Below the pieces are notes generated by a model, which saw nothing but the letters and a program-made list of their open reading frames with translations, did not search any database and had not been told where the DNA came from. Positions 16,323 through 24,383 of a stretch of 64,000 nucleotides of DNA are shown piece after piece. Origin of the DNA: RGIG8767 sp964531805 (lineage in GTDB: Bacteria; Bacillota; Clostridia; Lachnospirales; Lachnospiraceae); NCBI GenBank assembly GCA_964531805.1, contig CAZHGE010000001.1, positions 1 through 64,000 of the forward strand, read 5' to 3'. The position numbers and the translations under genes are program-made. Within the stretch, counting starts at the first letter, position 1; the number at the start of each line of letters is the position of its first letter.

Positions 16323-16940
16323 ATGAAAAAGAAAATTGGTGTTTTCGGTGGTACATTTAATCCTATCCATATGGGACATTTAATTCTTGCAGAAGCAGCG
16401 TATGAAGAGTTTGGTTTGGATGAAATCCTTTTTGTTCCAACAGGTATCTCTAATTTAAAAGATCCATCCGTTATTTTGGACAAAAAAACAAGAATCACTT
16501 TAACTGGTGAAGCAATTGGAGAAAATCCTCATTTTGCTTTGTCCACCATCGAAACAGACCGTCCTGGTAAATCTTATACATTTGAAACATTGGAATTAAT
16601 GAATCAGGAATATCCAAATTCAGAATATTATCTGATTATTGGCGCAGATTCTTTATTCCAGATCGAACAATGGAAACGTCCTGCTGATATTATGAAAAAT
16701 GCGGTTATTTTAGCTGCTAAACGTAAAGGCTCTACAACACAGGAATTATTGGATAAGATTGAAGAAATCAAAGAAAAATACGATGCAGATATCCGTCTCC
16801 TTCCTTGTACATATATCGATATTTCTTCTACAGAGATTCGTGAACGTATTAAGGCAGGAAAGAGTATCCGCTATCTTGTTCCGGAAGTGACCGAAAATTA
16901 TATTAAGAAGCATCATTTATATGAGGATCGGGAAAACTAA
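16323..16940 (+). CDS. nadD: nicotinate-nucleotide adenylyltransferase NadD
   Basis: NadD adenylates nicotinate mononucleotide to deamido-NAD in NAD synthesis. The 205-residue protein carries the nucleotidyltransferase signature GVFGGTFNPIHMGHL at the start, FVPTGISNLKD, the IIGADSLFQIEQWKR block, and the C-terminal ISSTEIRERIKAGKSIRYLVP. The ATG at 16323 gives the standard start; an in-frame TTG at 16311 lies only one base from the AGAAAGG site. yqeK follows after two bases. Confidence 0.95.
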   Translation: MKKKIGVFGGTFNPIHMGHLILAEAAYEEFGLDEILFVPTGISNLKDPSVILDKKTRITLTGEAIGENPHFALSTIETDRPGKSYTFETLELMNQEYPNSEYYLIIGADSLFQIEQWKRPADIMKNAVILAAKRKGSTTQELLDKIEEIKEKYDADIRLLPCTYIDISSTEIRERIKAGKSIRYLVPEVTENYIKKHHLYEDREN

Positions 16941-16942
16941 GA

Positions 16943-17530
16943 ATGGCAAAATCAGAGACACAGAAGCTTCAAAAAGAACTGAGCAAAGAATTGGATGCAA
17001 AACGATATGAGCATACATTAGGAGTGGCCTATACAGCTGCTTGTATGGCAATGCGTTATGATTGTGATATGAAAAAGGCTTATATTGCAGGGTTATTACA
17101 TGACTGTGCCAAATGTATGACACATAGCGAACGTTTAAATTATTGTAAGAAAAATGATTTAGAAGTAACAGAAATTGAAAAAGTGAATCCTTCTTTATTA
17201 CATGCAAAAGTAGGTGCGGATCTTTGTGCTAAGAAATATGGGATAGAAGATGAAGAGATTGCAAATGCAGTCCGATATCATACTACAGGGCGTCCTGATA
17301 TGACTTTATTAGAAAAAATCATCTTTATTGCGGATTATTTAGAACCGCATAGAAATGATGCGGAAGACCTTCCTATTGTGCGGAAACTGGTTTTTGAAGA
17401 TATTGATTTGACTTTGCGTACTATTTTATCAGATACTCTTGTATATCTGAAAGAAACCGGCAAAGAAATTGATTCTATGACGGTTATGACTTATGAATAT
17501 TATATGGATCAGGAGAAAACAACAGCGTAA
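16943..17530 (+). CDS. yqeK: HD domain protein YqeK, probable Ap4A hydrolase
   Basis: YqeK proteins are HD-domain phosphohydrolases; characterised members split diadenosine tetraphosphate symmetrically into two ADP. The 195-residue protein has the metal-binding residues in order: the His in RYEHTLGVAYTA, the HD pair in GLLHDCAK, a later His in LHAKVGAD, and VRYHTTGRPDMTLLEKIIFIADYLEP. It sits between nadD and rsfS in the usual order, and its TAA overlaps the rsfS ATG by one base. Confidence 0.92.
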   Translation: MAKSETQKLQKELSKELDAKRYEHTLGVAYTAACMAMRYDCDMKKAYIAGLLHDCAKCMTHSERLNYCKKNDLEVTEIEKVNPSLLHAKVGADLCAKKYGIEDEEIANAVRYHTTGRPDMTLLEKIIFIADYLEPHRNDAEDLPIVRKLVFEDIDLTLRTILSDTLVYLKETGKEIDSMTVMTYEYYMDQEKTTA

Positions 17531-17883
17531 TGAAAGATAAAGCGTTAATGGAAGAATGTTTAAAAGTAATATATAAAGCATTGGATGATAAAAAAGCAGA
17601 AGATATTCAGATTATAGATATACATGAAGTATCCTATATGGCAGATTATTTTGTGATTGCCAATGGTACAAATGTAAATCAGGTACATGCTCTTTGTGAT
17701 AATGTATCCGAGGAAATGGCAAAATTAAAAGTAACAACCAAACAGACAGAAGGATATGCTTCCGGCAATTGGATCTTAATGGATTATGGCGATATCATTA
17801 TCCATATTTTTGATAAAGAAAGCCGTAGTTATTATGATTTGGAACGTATTTGGAAAGATGGAAAGATTGTAGAATTGGATTAA
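17530..17883 (+). CDS. rsfS: ribosome silencing factor RsfS
   Basis: RsfS binds L14 on the 50S subunit and blocks subunit joining when nutrients are scarce. The 117 residues show the family core: IQIIDIHEVSYMADYFVIAN, NVNQVHALCDNVSEEM, GNWILMDYGDIIIHIFDKES and the terminal YYDLERIWKDGKIVEL. It is translationally coupled to yqeK by a TAATG overlap and is the last gene before a terminator. Confidence 0.95.
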   Translation: MKDKALMEECLKVIYKALDDKKAEDIQIIDIHEVSYMADYFVIANGTNVNQVHALCDNVSEEMAKLKVTTKQTEGYASGNWILMDYGDIIIHIFDKESRSYYDLERIWKDGKIVELD

Positions 17884-17903
17884 TATTGTTTTTGGGATGA
17901 ATT

Positions 17904-17942
17904 GAAAGAGCGCTTAGCCAAATTGTGGTTAAGCGCTCTTTC
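17904..17942. terminator. bidirectional terminator between rsfS and lexA
   Basis: A 13-bp perfect stem (17904-17916 with 17930-17942) with A and T tracts on its flanks separates the convergent genes rsfS and lexA. Confidence 0.88.
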
Positions 17943-18031
17943 ATATGTCCAATATGATGGCTCGCGAAGCGTGGCATCGTTTGGTGTAATAAATATAATT
18001 CATATTGCTATGATAAATAGTTTTTCAATTA

Positions 18032-18652
18032 CTAGTGATATAAACGGAATACTCCAAATACCTTACCAAGAATCTGACAGTCATCCACGATAATAGGGTC
18101 CATATCGTCATTCTCCGGCTGTAGGCGAATGTGGTCTTTTTCTTTATAAAATGTTTTAACAGTAGCAGAATCATCAATCAAAGCAACTACTGTATCACCG
18201 TCTCTTGCGGTAGAACAGCATTGTACAAAAATCTGATCACCACTGTAAATTCCTACATTAATCATGGAATCACCCTTAACCTTCAAAACGAAGGAAGGCT
18301 GTCCGTTAGGAACCATTTCAGCAGGAACAGGGAAGTAACTGTCAACATTCTCATCCGCTAAAATAGGAGTACCTGCAGCAACCGTTCCGATGACAGGAAG
18401 GCTGACCATCTCGGTGCGGACCATCTGAAAATTATCATCACAAATCTCAATCGCACGTGGCTTCGTAGGGTCACGACGAATATAGCCATTCTTCTCCAAT
18501 GTCTCTAAATGCGAATGAACAGAAGATGTGGACTTCAGATTTACCGCATCACAAATCTCACGTACAGCAGGCGGATATCCCTTGTTTAAAATCTCTTCCT
18601 TAATAAAATCCAAAATCTGCTGCTGTTTTGCAGTAATCTTACCATAGCCCAT
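18032..18652 (-). CDS. lexA: SOS repressor LexA
   Basis: LexA represses DNA-damage genes and cleaves itself on RecA filaments. The 206-residue protein has an N-terminal winged-helix domain (ITAKQQQILDFIKEEI, PPAVREICDAVNLKSTSSVH) and a C-terminal S24 peptidase domain. Seen are the Ala-Gly cleavage site in GTVAAGTPIL, the catalytic Ser in VKGDSMIN and the Lys in DDSATVKTFY. The ATG at 18652 has GGAGG eight bases upstream; the ATG at 18667 overlaps that site. LexA-like operators lie in its own promoter and, more strongly, before the LysM gene at 20367. Confidence 0.96.
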   Translation of the reverse strand: MGYGKITAKQQQILDFIKEEILNKGYPPAVREICDAVNLKSTSSVHSHLETLEKNGYIRRDPTKPRAIEICDDNFQMVRTEMVSLPVIGTVAAGTPILADENVDSYFPVPAEMVPNGQPSFVLKVKGDSMINVGIYSGDQIFVQCCSTARDGDTVVALIDDSATVKTFYKEKDHIRLQPENDDMDPIIVDDCQILGKVFGVFRLYH

Positions 18653-18732
18653 AAAAGTAACCTCCATTCATGTCTGCAATCATCAATAAGTTTATAATAG
18701 TATTAAAACATAATTTCTATGTATTTAGTAAC

Positions 18733-18786
18733 ATTATATCATATGTTCCTCAGAAAAAGCAAACATATATTCCAAATACTTGTTCG
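18733..18786 (-). promoter_or_regulatory. lexA promoter with degenerate LexA sites
   Basis: On the minus strand a TATAAT occupies 18733-18738 with a poor -35 (TTGCTT) 18 bases upstream. In the spacer, GAACATATGATA (18737-18748) matches six of the eight half-site bases of GAACN4GTTC. A second site at 18773-18786 has a perfect GTTCG half and a CAAAT half. Autoregulation is plausible but the sites are weak. Confidence 0.4.
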
Positions 18787-18890
18787 ATTTCTTCTTATAA
18801 AATTATGAATTAGCATGAAAAGAGCATATTTTTCCTTTTTTATCAAACAATATTTGTAAATTGAATTTATTGAAAGATATGAGGATTTTT

Positions 18891-20198
18891 ATGTATTCAA
18901 TTTGGTCAGAAACAATTGAACTACCGCAATTTCCAGCATTAAAAGAGGATATAACAACGGATGTGTTAATTATTGGCGGTGGTATAACAGGGATATTATG
19001 TGCTTATTTTTTACAGAAAGCAGACGTGGATTATGTGCTTGTGGAAGGGAAACAAATCTGCAGTGGAGTAACTCAAAATACAACTGCAAAGATTACATCC
19101 CAGCATGGACTTCTTTATCATAAACTATTGGAAAAATTCAATCTGGAATATGCCAGAAAATATTTAGAAATCAATCAAATAGCGGTTGAAAAATACAGGC
19201 AGCTATGTGAAGGGATGGAGTGTGATTTTGAAGAAAAATCATCCTATGTATATTCTGTAAATGATAAGAAAAAGTTGGAAAAAGAAATGCAGGCACTGGA
19301 TAGGATTGGATTTCAGGCGGTATTAAATAAAACCTGGGAACTTCCATTTCAGACCGCTGGCGCAGTAATGTTTTTAGATCAGGCACAGTTTCATCCGCTT
19401 AAATTTATCAAAAATATAGTAACTAATATGCATATTTACGAAAATACATTTGTAACAGAATTGATGCCTCATAAAGCTAAAACAGTGCACAGCAGTATTA
19501 CTTATGATAAAGTAATCATTGCAACACATTTTCCGATTGATAATAAACATGGTATGTATTTTATGAAAATGTATCAGCATAGATCGTATGTGATTTCCCT
19601 GCAAAACGGACCGCGGCTTAAAGGAATGTATGTGGATGAGGCGGATAAAGGTATGTCATTTCGAACACAGGGTAATTCGTTACTTATTGGCGGTGGAGAT
19701 CATAGAACTGGCAAAAAGGGCGGTAATTGGGAAGAATTGCGTTCTTTTGCAAATAGGTATTATCCGGATTTAAAAGAAGAGTATTATTGGGCCGCACAGG
19801 ACTGTATGACACTTGATGAAGTGCCTTACATCGGTGCATATTCAAAAAATATGCCGGGATGTTATGTAGCAACAGGATTTAATAAGTGGGGGATAACTTC
19901 ATCTATGGTATCGGCTATGCTTTTAACGGATATGATTTTGGAAAAAGAAAATGAATTTGCAGAAGTTTTTAATCCAGGAAGAAGTATGCTGCGTGCACAG
20001 CTTTTTATAAATGCAGGAGAGTCTGCAATGAATTTGTTGTCTTTTTCCAAAAGGAGATGTCCACACTTGGGATGTGCTTTGAAATGGAATGTAGCGGAAC
20101 ATTCATGGGACTGCCCTTGTCACGGCTCACGATTTACAGATAGTGGGAAAGTATTGGATAATCCAGCTAATGGTGATGCGCAATGGAAGAAAAATTAA
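18891..20198 (+). CDS. FAD-dependent oxidoreductase with C-terminal Rieske domain
   Basis: This 435-residue protein joins a DAO-type FAD enzyme to a Rieske [2Fe-2S] domain. The dinucleotide-binding site DVLIIGGGITGILCAYFL is near residue 29, and the C-terminal region reads YVATGFNKWGITSSM. The Rieske ligands are seen as RRCPHLGC and, 15 residues on, CPCHGSRF (about residues 390-420). The same architecture occurs in putative oxidoreductases of many bacteria, with unknown substrates. The ATG at 18891 has GAGG six bases upstream. It is divergent from lexA and precedes the LexA-box promoter, so it is probably not itself driven from that promoter. Confidence 0.85.
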   Translation: MYSIWSETIELPQFPALKEDITTDVLIIGGGITGILCAYFLQKADVDYVLVEGKQICSGVTQNTTAKITSQHGLLYHKLLEKFNLEYARKYLEINQIAVEKYRQLCEGMECDFEEKSSYVYSVNDKKKLEKEMQALDRIGFQAVLNKTWELPFQTAGAVMFLDQAQFHPLKFIKNIVTNMHIYENTFVTELMPHKAKTVHSSITYDKVIIATHFPIDNKHGMYFMKMYQHRSYVISLQNGPRLKGMYVDEADKGMSFRTQGNSLLIGGGDHRTGKKGGNWEELRSFANRYYPDLKEEYYWAAQDCMTLDEVPYIGAYSKNMPGCYVATGFNKWGITSSMVSAMLLTDMILEKENEFAEVFNPGRSMLRAQLFINAGESAMNLLSFSKRRCPHLGCALKWNVAEHSWDCPCHGSRFTDSGKVLDNPANGDAQWKKN

Positions 20199-20233
20199 AT
20201 AATATATATTCTAAAGGAGAGTTCTTTCGTGTT

Positions 20234-20322
20234 CGAAAATTTGTTCGAAAAAGTTATTGACATTCGAAAATACGTTCGCTATAATACAAATATACAGAAC
20301 GAGTGTTCGTAACAAACGTTCG
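20234..20322 (+). promoter_or_regulatory. SOS promoter with four LexA-box-like sites
   Basis: TTGACA (20257-20262) and TATAAT (20280-20285), 17 bases apart, form an excellent promoter. Four matches to the Firmicutes LexA box CGAACN4GTTCG surround it: 20234-20247, 20265-20278 (inside the spacer), 20296-20309 and a half site at 20309-20322. All four keep a perfect GTTCG half; the other halves are CGAAA, CGAAA, AGAAC and GTAAC. With lexA 1.6 kb away this indicates tight LexA repression of the next gene. Confidence 0.82.
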
Positions 20323-20366
20323 TATACCTGGAGAGGAGTAGGGAAGTAATTTCCCGTGTGACGTAT

Positions 20367-20714
20367 ATGAGAAGAGAGATAATTGCTAGAAGAAAGAGAC
20401 AGCAGAGAATCAAAGGAATTTGTTCAATTTTTGCTTTAATTATAAGTATTATGATTGTATTTGGTGTTTGTGGTATGTCTACAAGTGCACATTCTATTTA
20501 CGACCATCCAGAATACAAATATTTTAAGAGTTATGAATTAGAACGCGGCGACAGTCTTTGGAACATTGCAGAGGCACATATGGATGAACATTATGATTCT
20601 ATTGAGGATTATATTGATGAAGTCTGTGTTATTAATTCTATTAGCATGGATTCACAGCTTATTGCTGGCACAAATTTAATTATTCCATATTACAGTCAGG
20701 AATTTAAACAGTAA
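20367..20714 (+). CDS. yneA: YneA-like LysM protein, probable SOS cell division inhibitor
   Basis: This 115-residue protein has a basic N-terminus, one membrane segment (about 16-36) and an extracellular LysM domain (about 53-110, with YELERGDSLWNIAEAH and LIAGTNLIIPYY). B. subtilis YneA has the same size, topology and position near lexA and halts division after DNA damage. The LexA-box promoter directly upstream supports the same role. The start is uncertain: GGAGAGGAG lies at 20330-20338 but the ATG is at 20367 and an in-frame GTG at 20358; a small hairpin GGGAA/TTCCC (20341-20355) lies between and could shorten the distance. The symbol is by analogy only. Confidence 0.75.
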   Translation: MRREIIARRKRQQRIKGICSIFALIISIMIVFGVCGMSTSAHSIYDHPEYKYFKSYELERGDSLWNIAEAHMDEHYDSIEDYIDEVCVINSISMDSQLIAGTNLIIPYYSQEFKQ

Positions 20715-20745
20715 TCAAATTAAACTACTTTTATAACTAAAATAG

Positions 20746-20794
20746 AAACCACGGACAGATAGTCATAATGACTCATCAGAATCCGTGGTTTTCT
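20746..20794 (+). terminator. terminator after the LysM gene
   Basis: A 10-bp perfect stem AAACCACGGA/TCCGTGGTTT (20746-20755 with 20782-20791) carries a small inner palindrome in its loop and ends in a T-run. Confidence 0.85.
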
Positions 20795-20856
20795 TGTTTA
20801 TTGCTCATAACGAGAGTGGTAAATCGTCGTTAAATGTGGTATACTTTGATTATTCC

Positions 20857-20890
20857 AACTATTCGCAAAAGAACACTTTAACGAATAGTT
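20857..20890. repeat. isolated 9-bp inverted repeat
   Basis: AACTATTCG (20857-20865) pairs perfectly with CGAATAGTT (20882-20890) across a 16-base loop. It lies between the LysM terminator and the end of the AI-2E transporter gene and has no T-run on either strand. Its role is unknown. Confidence 0.5.
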
Positions 20891-20943
20891 ACAGTTAAAA
20901 AGAGGCCATTTTACGCCATTTTTATGGATTTTATCCAATTGGC

Positions 20944-22293
20944 TTACTCGCTATCATCTGTGGATGGATTTTCTGATACTGTATTTTGCATAATGTTATA
21001 TTGCTCATAATCAACATCAACTGTTTCTTTTGAGATGCGGTAAAATTCATCATTTTCATCCATCATAATAAATTGTGAATTAGGAGTAATCTCTTTTACA
21101 TTTATATAAGGTATTGTATCCAAAGGATATCCTTTTTTGGTTAACTGGCGGCTTGTGTATCGTTTGATTATAGCATAAATAACTGCAAATGTTGGAACAC
21201 CGATAATCATGCCGGCAACACCAAACAATCCACCAAATATAGTGATCGAAAATAATACCCAGAAACTGGATAATCCGGTGGAATCTCCTAAAATCTTTGG
21301 CCCTAAATAATTTCCATCAAACTGCTGTAATATCAGGATAAAAATGAGGAAATATAAGCATTGTAAAGGATCAACCATTAAAACAAGCAATGCACTTGGT
21401 ATAGCGCCTAAATATGGTCCAAAAAATGGAATTATATTTGTTATCCCAACAATAAAACTTATTAATAAAGAATATGGAGTTCCGATAAACTGCAGACAAA
21501 TAAAACAAAGAATTCCAATAATCAGGGAATCCAGTAATTTACCACTGATAAATCCACCAAAGGTACGGTCAATAAAACGAATATCTTTTAGAATATTATT
21601 GGCACGTTCTGTTTTAAAGAGTGAAAATAATATTTTTTTACTTTGTCCAATAAAACGCTCTTTGCTTGCAAGCATGTAAATTGCGACAATCAATCCCAAT
21701 ACAATATCCCATAAAGTTAGGATAAAACTAATGACACTTTGGGATAAACTTTTGATAAATGCATTCATGGATGGTAATAAACTGGATACCCATTCGTATA
21801 CATCGGAGGAATATTCATTCATGATATTGGTAAAATAATGCTCAATTTCCGGATAACGGACTAATAACCGTTCTGTAAAACGAAGCAGATTGTCAATATA
21901 GATTGGGAAAGATATTACAATACTTTGTAAACTCTTATAAATCTCTGGAACAACAATTAGCAAAAAGGTATAGATACATAAAAATGAAAAAATAAGAGTA
22001 ATTGTAATAGAAAATAAACGCATACGTGACATTAATTTGCTGGTAATATTGAACTTAAAGCGTTTTAATAATGGAAGTAAGCACTTCTCTTCTATAAAAT
22101 TTACAATGGAAGATAAAAGATATGCCATGATAAAGCCATAAAAAACAGGCATTGAGACATCTAATATTTTACGAAAGGCTGTAAAAAATAAACTTCCGTT
22201 AAAAAGGAGATAAATGAAACTAACTCCTAAAATAATAACGGATAATGCTACAATGCCGATTCCAAGTGTTTTTTTATCAATGCTGAACTTCAT
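20944..22293 (-). CDS. AI-2E family transporter (PerM/YtvI type)
   Basis: This 449-residue membrane protein belongs to the AI-2E transporter superfamily, whose members carry quorum signals, ions or unknown solutes. About eight hydrophobic segments are visible, starting at residues 10-33. The family-typical second half is clear: FGGFISGKLLDSLIIGILCF, the GITNIIPFFGPYLGAIPSAL block and GLFGVAGMIIGVPTFAVIYA. An acidic cytoplasmic tail of about 60 residues follows. AGAGAGG is seven bases before the ATG. It is a single-gene unit, convergent with the LysM gene. The substrate is not predictable. Confidence 0.85.
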   Translation of the reverse strand: MKFSIDKKTLGIGIVALSVIILGVSFIYLLFNGSLFFTAFRKILDVSMPVFYGFIMAYLLSSIVNFIEEKCLLPLLKRFKFNITSKLMSRMRLFSITITLIFSFLCIYTFLLIVVPEIYKSLQSIVISFPIYIDNLLRFTERLLVRYPEIEHYFTNIMNEYSSDVYEWVSSLLPSMNAFIKSLSQSVISFILTLWDIVLGLIVAIYMLASKERFIGQSKKILFSLFKTERANNILKDIRFIDRTFGGFISGKLLDSLIIGILCFICLQFIGTPYSLLISFIVGITNIIPFFGPYLGAIPSALLVLMVDPLQCLYFLIFILILQQFDGNYLGPKILGDSTGLSSFWVLFSITIFGGLFGVAGMIIGVPTFAVIYAIIKRYTSRQLTKKGYPLDTIPYINVKEITPNSQFIMMDENDEFYRISKETVDVDYEQYNIMQNTVSENPSTDDSE

Positions 22294-22443
22294 TTGTATG
22301 CCTCTCTTCTACCATATTTTCTTAATCTATGGTATTCTTATATATGTGTGTTTATTATATCATTTTAAACAGAAATATTGTATAGTAATTATGAAAATTT
22401 AGATGAAATTAACTAAATCTTTGTTAGCAAGGAGAATGAATAT

Positions 22444-23220
22444 ATGAAGTTACAACAATTGTTAAGCTATGTAAGACGTGCCATAGATGATTATGAAATG
22501 ATTCAGGAGGGAGATAAAATTGCAGTCGGGATCTCCGGTGGAAAAGACAGCCTTACTCTTCTGCATGCGTTAGCGGCATTAAGACGCTTTTATCCAAAGA
22601 AATTTGAACTATGTGCTATTACAGTTGACTTAGGCTTTGGGAATCTGGATTTGGGCAGGATTGAAGCCATGTGTGAGGAATTGCAGGTTGAATATACCAT
22701 TGTAAAAACGGATATTGCCCAGATCGTTTTTGAAGAAAGAAAAGAATCGAATCCCTGCAGCTTATGCGCCAAAATGAGGAAAGGCGCCTTGAATGAAGCC
22801 ATAAAGAAAATGGGCTGTAATAAAGTAGCGTATGCTCATCATAAGGATGATGTAATTGAAACAATGCTTCTTTCTCTTCTATTTGAAGGAAGATTTCATA
22901 CCTTTGCACCGGTTACCTTTTTAGACCGGATGGAAGTTACTGTAATCCGACCGCTTATTTATGTTGAGGAAGCGGATGTAATTGGTTTTGTAAATAAAAA
23001 TAATCTTCCGGTTGTGAAAAGCCCTTGTCCAGCAGATGGAAATACCAAGCGTGAATATGTACATTTGTTATTGCAGCGACTGAATCAGGAACACCACGGT
23101 GTAAAAAACAGAATGTTTACTGCCATCTGCACTGGTGAAATTAATGGTTTTAAAGAAATACCGGCTTCTGCCCATATCAGGACAAAGTCACGAAAGGAAA
23201 ACGATGGAAACAAATCATAA
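22444..23220 (+). CDS. TtcA-like PP-loop ATPase, probable tRNA thiolation enzyme
   Basis: This 258-residue protein resembles TtcA, which uses ATP and an iron-sulfur cluster to place sulfur on cytidine 32 of tRNA. Visible are the PP-loop SGGKDS near residue 36, the CxxC in NPCSLCAKMRKGALNEA near 102, and a third Cys in SPCPADGNTKRE near 198, the three Cys expected to hold a cluster. The AHHKDDVIETMLLSLLFEG segment is a family hallmark. It is shorter than E. coli TtcA (311 residues), so substrate identity is uncertain. Its last 17 bases overlap the recombinase gene. Confidence 0.8.
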   Translation: MKLQQLLSYVRRAIDDYEMIQEGDKIAVGISGGKDSLTLLHALAALRRFYPKKFELCAITVDLGFGNLDLGRIEAMCEELQVEYTIVKTDIAQIVFEERKESNPCSLCAKMRKGALNEAIKKMGCNKVAYAHHKDDVIETMLLSLLFEGRFHTFAPVTFLDRMEVTVIRPLIYVEEADVIGFVNKNNLPVVKSPCPADGNTKREYVHLLLQRLNQEHHGVKNRMFTAICTGEINGFKEIPASAHIRTKSRKENDGNKS

Positions 23221-24259
23221 TTACCACGATGATCTTGCAAAAAAGAATATTGAAAAATTAAGAGAATTACTAGCAACTTTGCCTTCTTTTTGTAAGATGT
23301 ATTTCAGGGGAATGAATGATACCATTTCTTCCCGGACAAAAATTGCTTATGCATATGACCTGCGTGTGTTTTTTGAATTTATAATGAAGGTAAAGAAACT
23401 GGAAGAAAAATATTCCATGCAGGACATTCCAATGTCTATATTAGATCAGATAAAAAGAGACGATATTGAAGATTATTTGGAATATTTGGCGCTGTATAAA
23501 AATCAGGATGAAAATGAAGTGATGAATGAAGAGCGTGGAAAAAGCCGTAAACTCGCTTCGTTACGTAGTTTTTATAATTTTTACTTTACAAATGAATTGA
23601 TCGATACCAATCCGGCTGCTTTAGTTAAGATGCCAAAACTGCATGAAAAAGAGATTATTCGATTAGATCCGGACGAGGTGGCTGTTTTATTGGATCAGGT
23701 TGAAGAGGGAACAAAATTAACCCAGAAACAGTTACAATATCATGATAAGACGAAAGTTCGTGATCTTGCACTTTTAACGTTACTTTTAGGGACGGGTATT
23801 CGTGTATCGGAATGTGTTGGATTGGATATTCAGGATGTTGATTTTAAAAATCAAGCTGTTAAAGTACGTCGTAAAGGTGGTTACGAGGATGTCGTATATT
23901 TTGGGGAAGAGGTAAATGATGCACTCCTCTCCTATTTGGAAATGCGCAAGCATATAATTCCTTTGTCCGGACATGAAAATGCCTTCTTTTTATCCATGCA
24001 GAATAGGCGGATTACAGTAAGAAGTGTAGAAAATCTGGTAAAGAAATATGCTACACGAGTGAATGGATTAAAAAAGATTACGCCTCATAAACTGAGAAGT
24101 ACCTATGGCACTACTTTATATCAGGAAACCGGTGATATTTATCTGGTTGCGGATGTATTAGGACATAAAGACGTTAACACTACACGAAAGCATTATGCTG
24201 CTATGAAGGACGAACATAAACGAAAGGCGGCTAAGAGTGTTAAATTAAGAGAACCCTAG
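23204..24259 (+). CDS. Xer-like tyrosine recombinase
   Basis: This 351-residue protein is a tyrosine recombinase with an N-terminal SAM-like core-binding domain (about 40-155) and a C-terminal catalytic domain. The active-site set is complete: Arg in GTGIRVSECVGL, Lys in KVRRKGGYEDV, HKLR in ITPHKLRSTYG, His in LGHKDVNTTRKHYA with the Tyr nucleophile at its end. No excisionase or phage gene is nearby, so a housekeeping XerC/XerD-like role in chromosome dimer resolution is more likely than an integrase role. The ATG at 23204 lies inside the TtcA-like gene with GAAAGGA five bases upstream. Confidence 0.85.
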   Translation: METNHNYHDDLAKKNIEKLRELLATLPSFCKMYFRGMNDTISSRTKIAYAYDLRVFFEFIMKVKKLEEKYSMQDIPMSILDQIKRDDIEDYLEYLALYKNQDENEVMNEERGKSRKLASLRSFYNFYFTNELIDTNPAALVKMPKLHEKEIIRLDPDEVAVLLDQVEEGTKLTQKQLQYHDKTKVRDLALLTLLLGTGIRVSECVGLDIQDVDFKNQAVKVRRKGGYEDVVYFGEEVNDALLSYLEMRKHIIPLSGHENAFFLSMQNRRITVRSVENLVKKYATRVNGLKKITPHKLRSTYGTTLYQETGDIYLVADVLGHKDVNTTRKHYAAMKDEHKRKAAKSVKLREP

Positions 24260-24313
24260 AGTTGTGGAAAATCACAATAAAGCAAGTTCTTAGATAAATA
24301 TATTTTTATAGTA

Positions 24314-24350
24314 GAAAAGCGCATCTCCATAGATTGGAAATGCGCTTTTC
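24314..24350. terminator. bidirectional terminator
   Basis: GAAAAGCGCAT (24314-24324) pairs with ATGCGCTTTTC (24340-24350), extended by TCCA/TGGA inside. It separates the convergent recombinase and cytidylate-kinase-like genes. Confidence 0.85.
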
Positions 24351-24383
24351 ATATGTATTGTGAGCTTTGCGTGATAAAACAAT

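Noticed and set aside
17902..18093. 63-codon rightward reading frame after rsfS
   Set aside because: It consists of the terminator hairpin plus the antisense of the lexA 3' end.
23204..24259. Prophage or integrative element integrase
   Set aside because: No phage, excisionase, relaxase or att-like repeat is nearby, and the gene overlaps a housekeeping-type gene.
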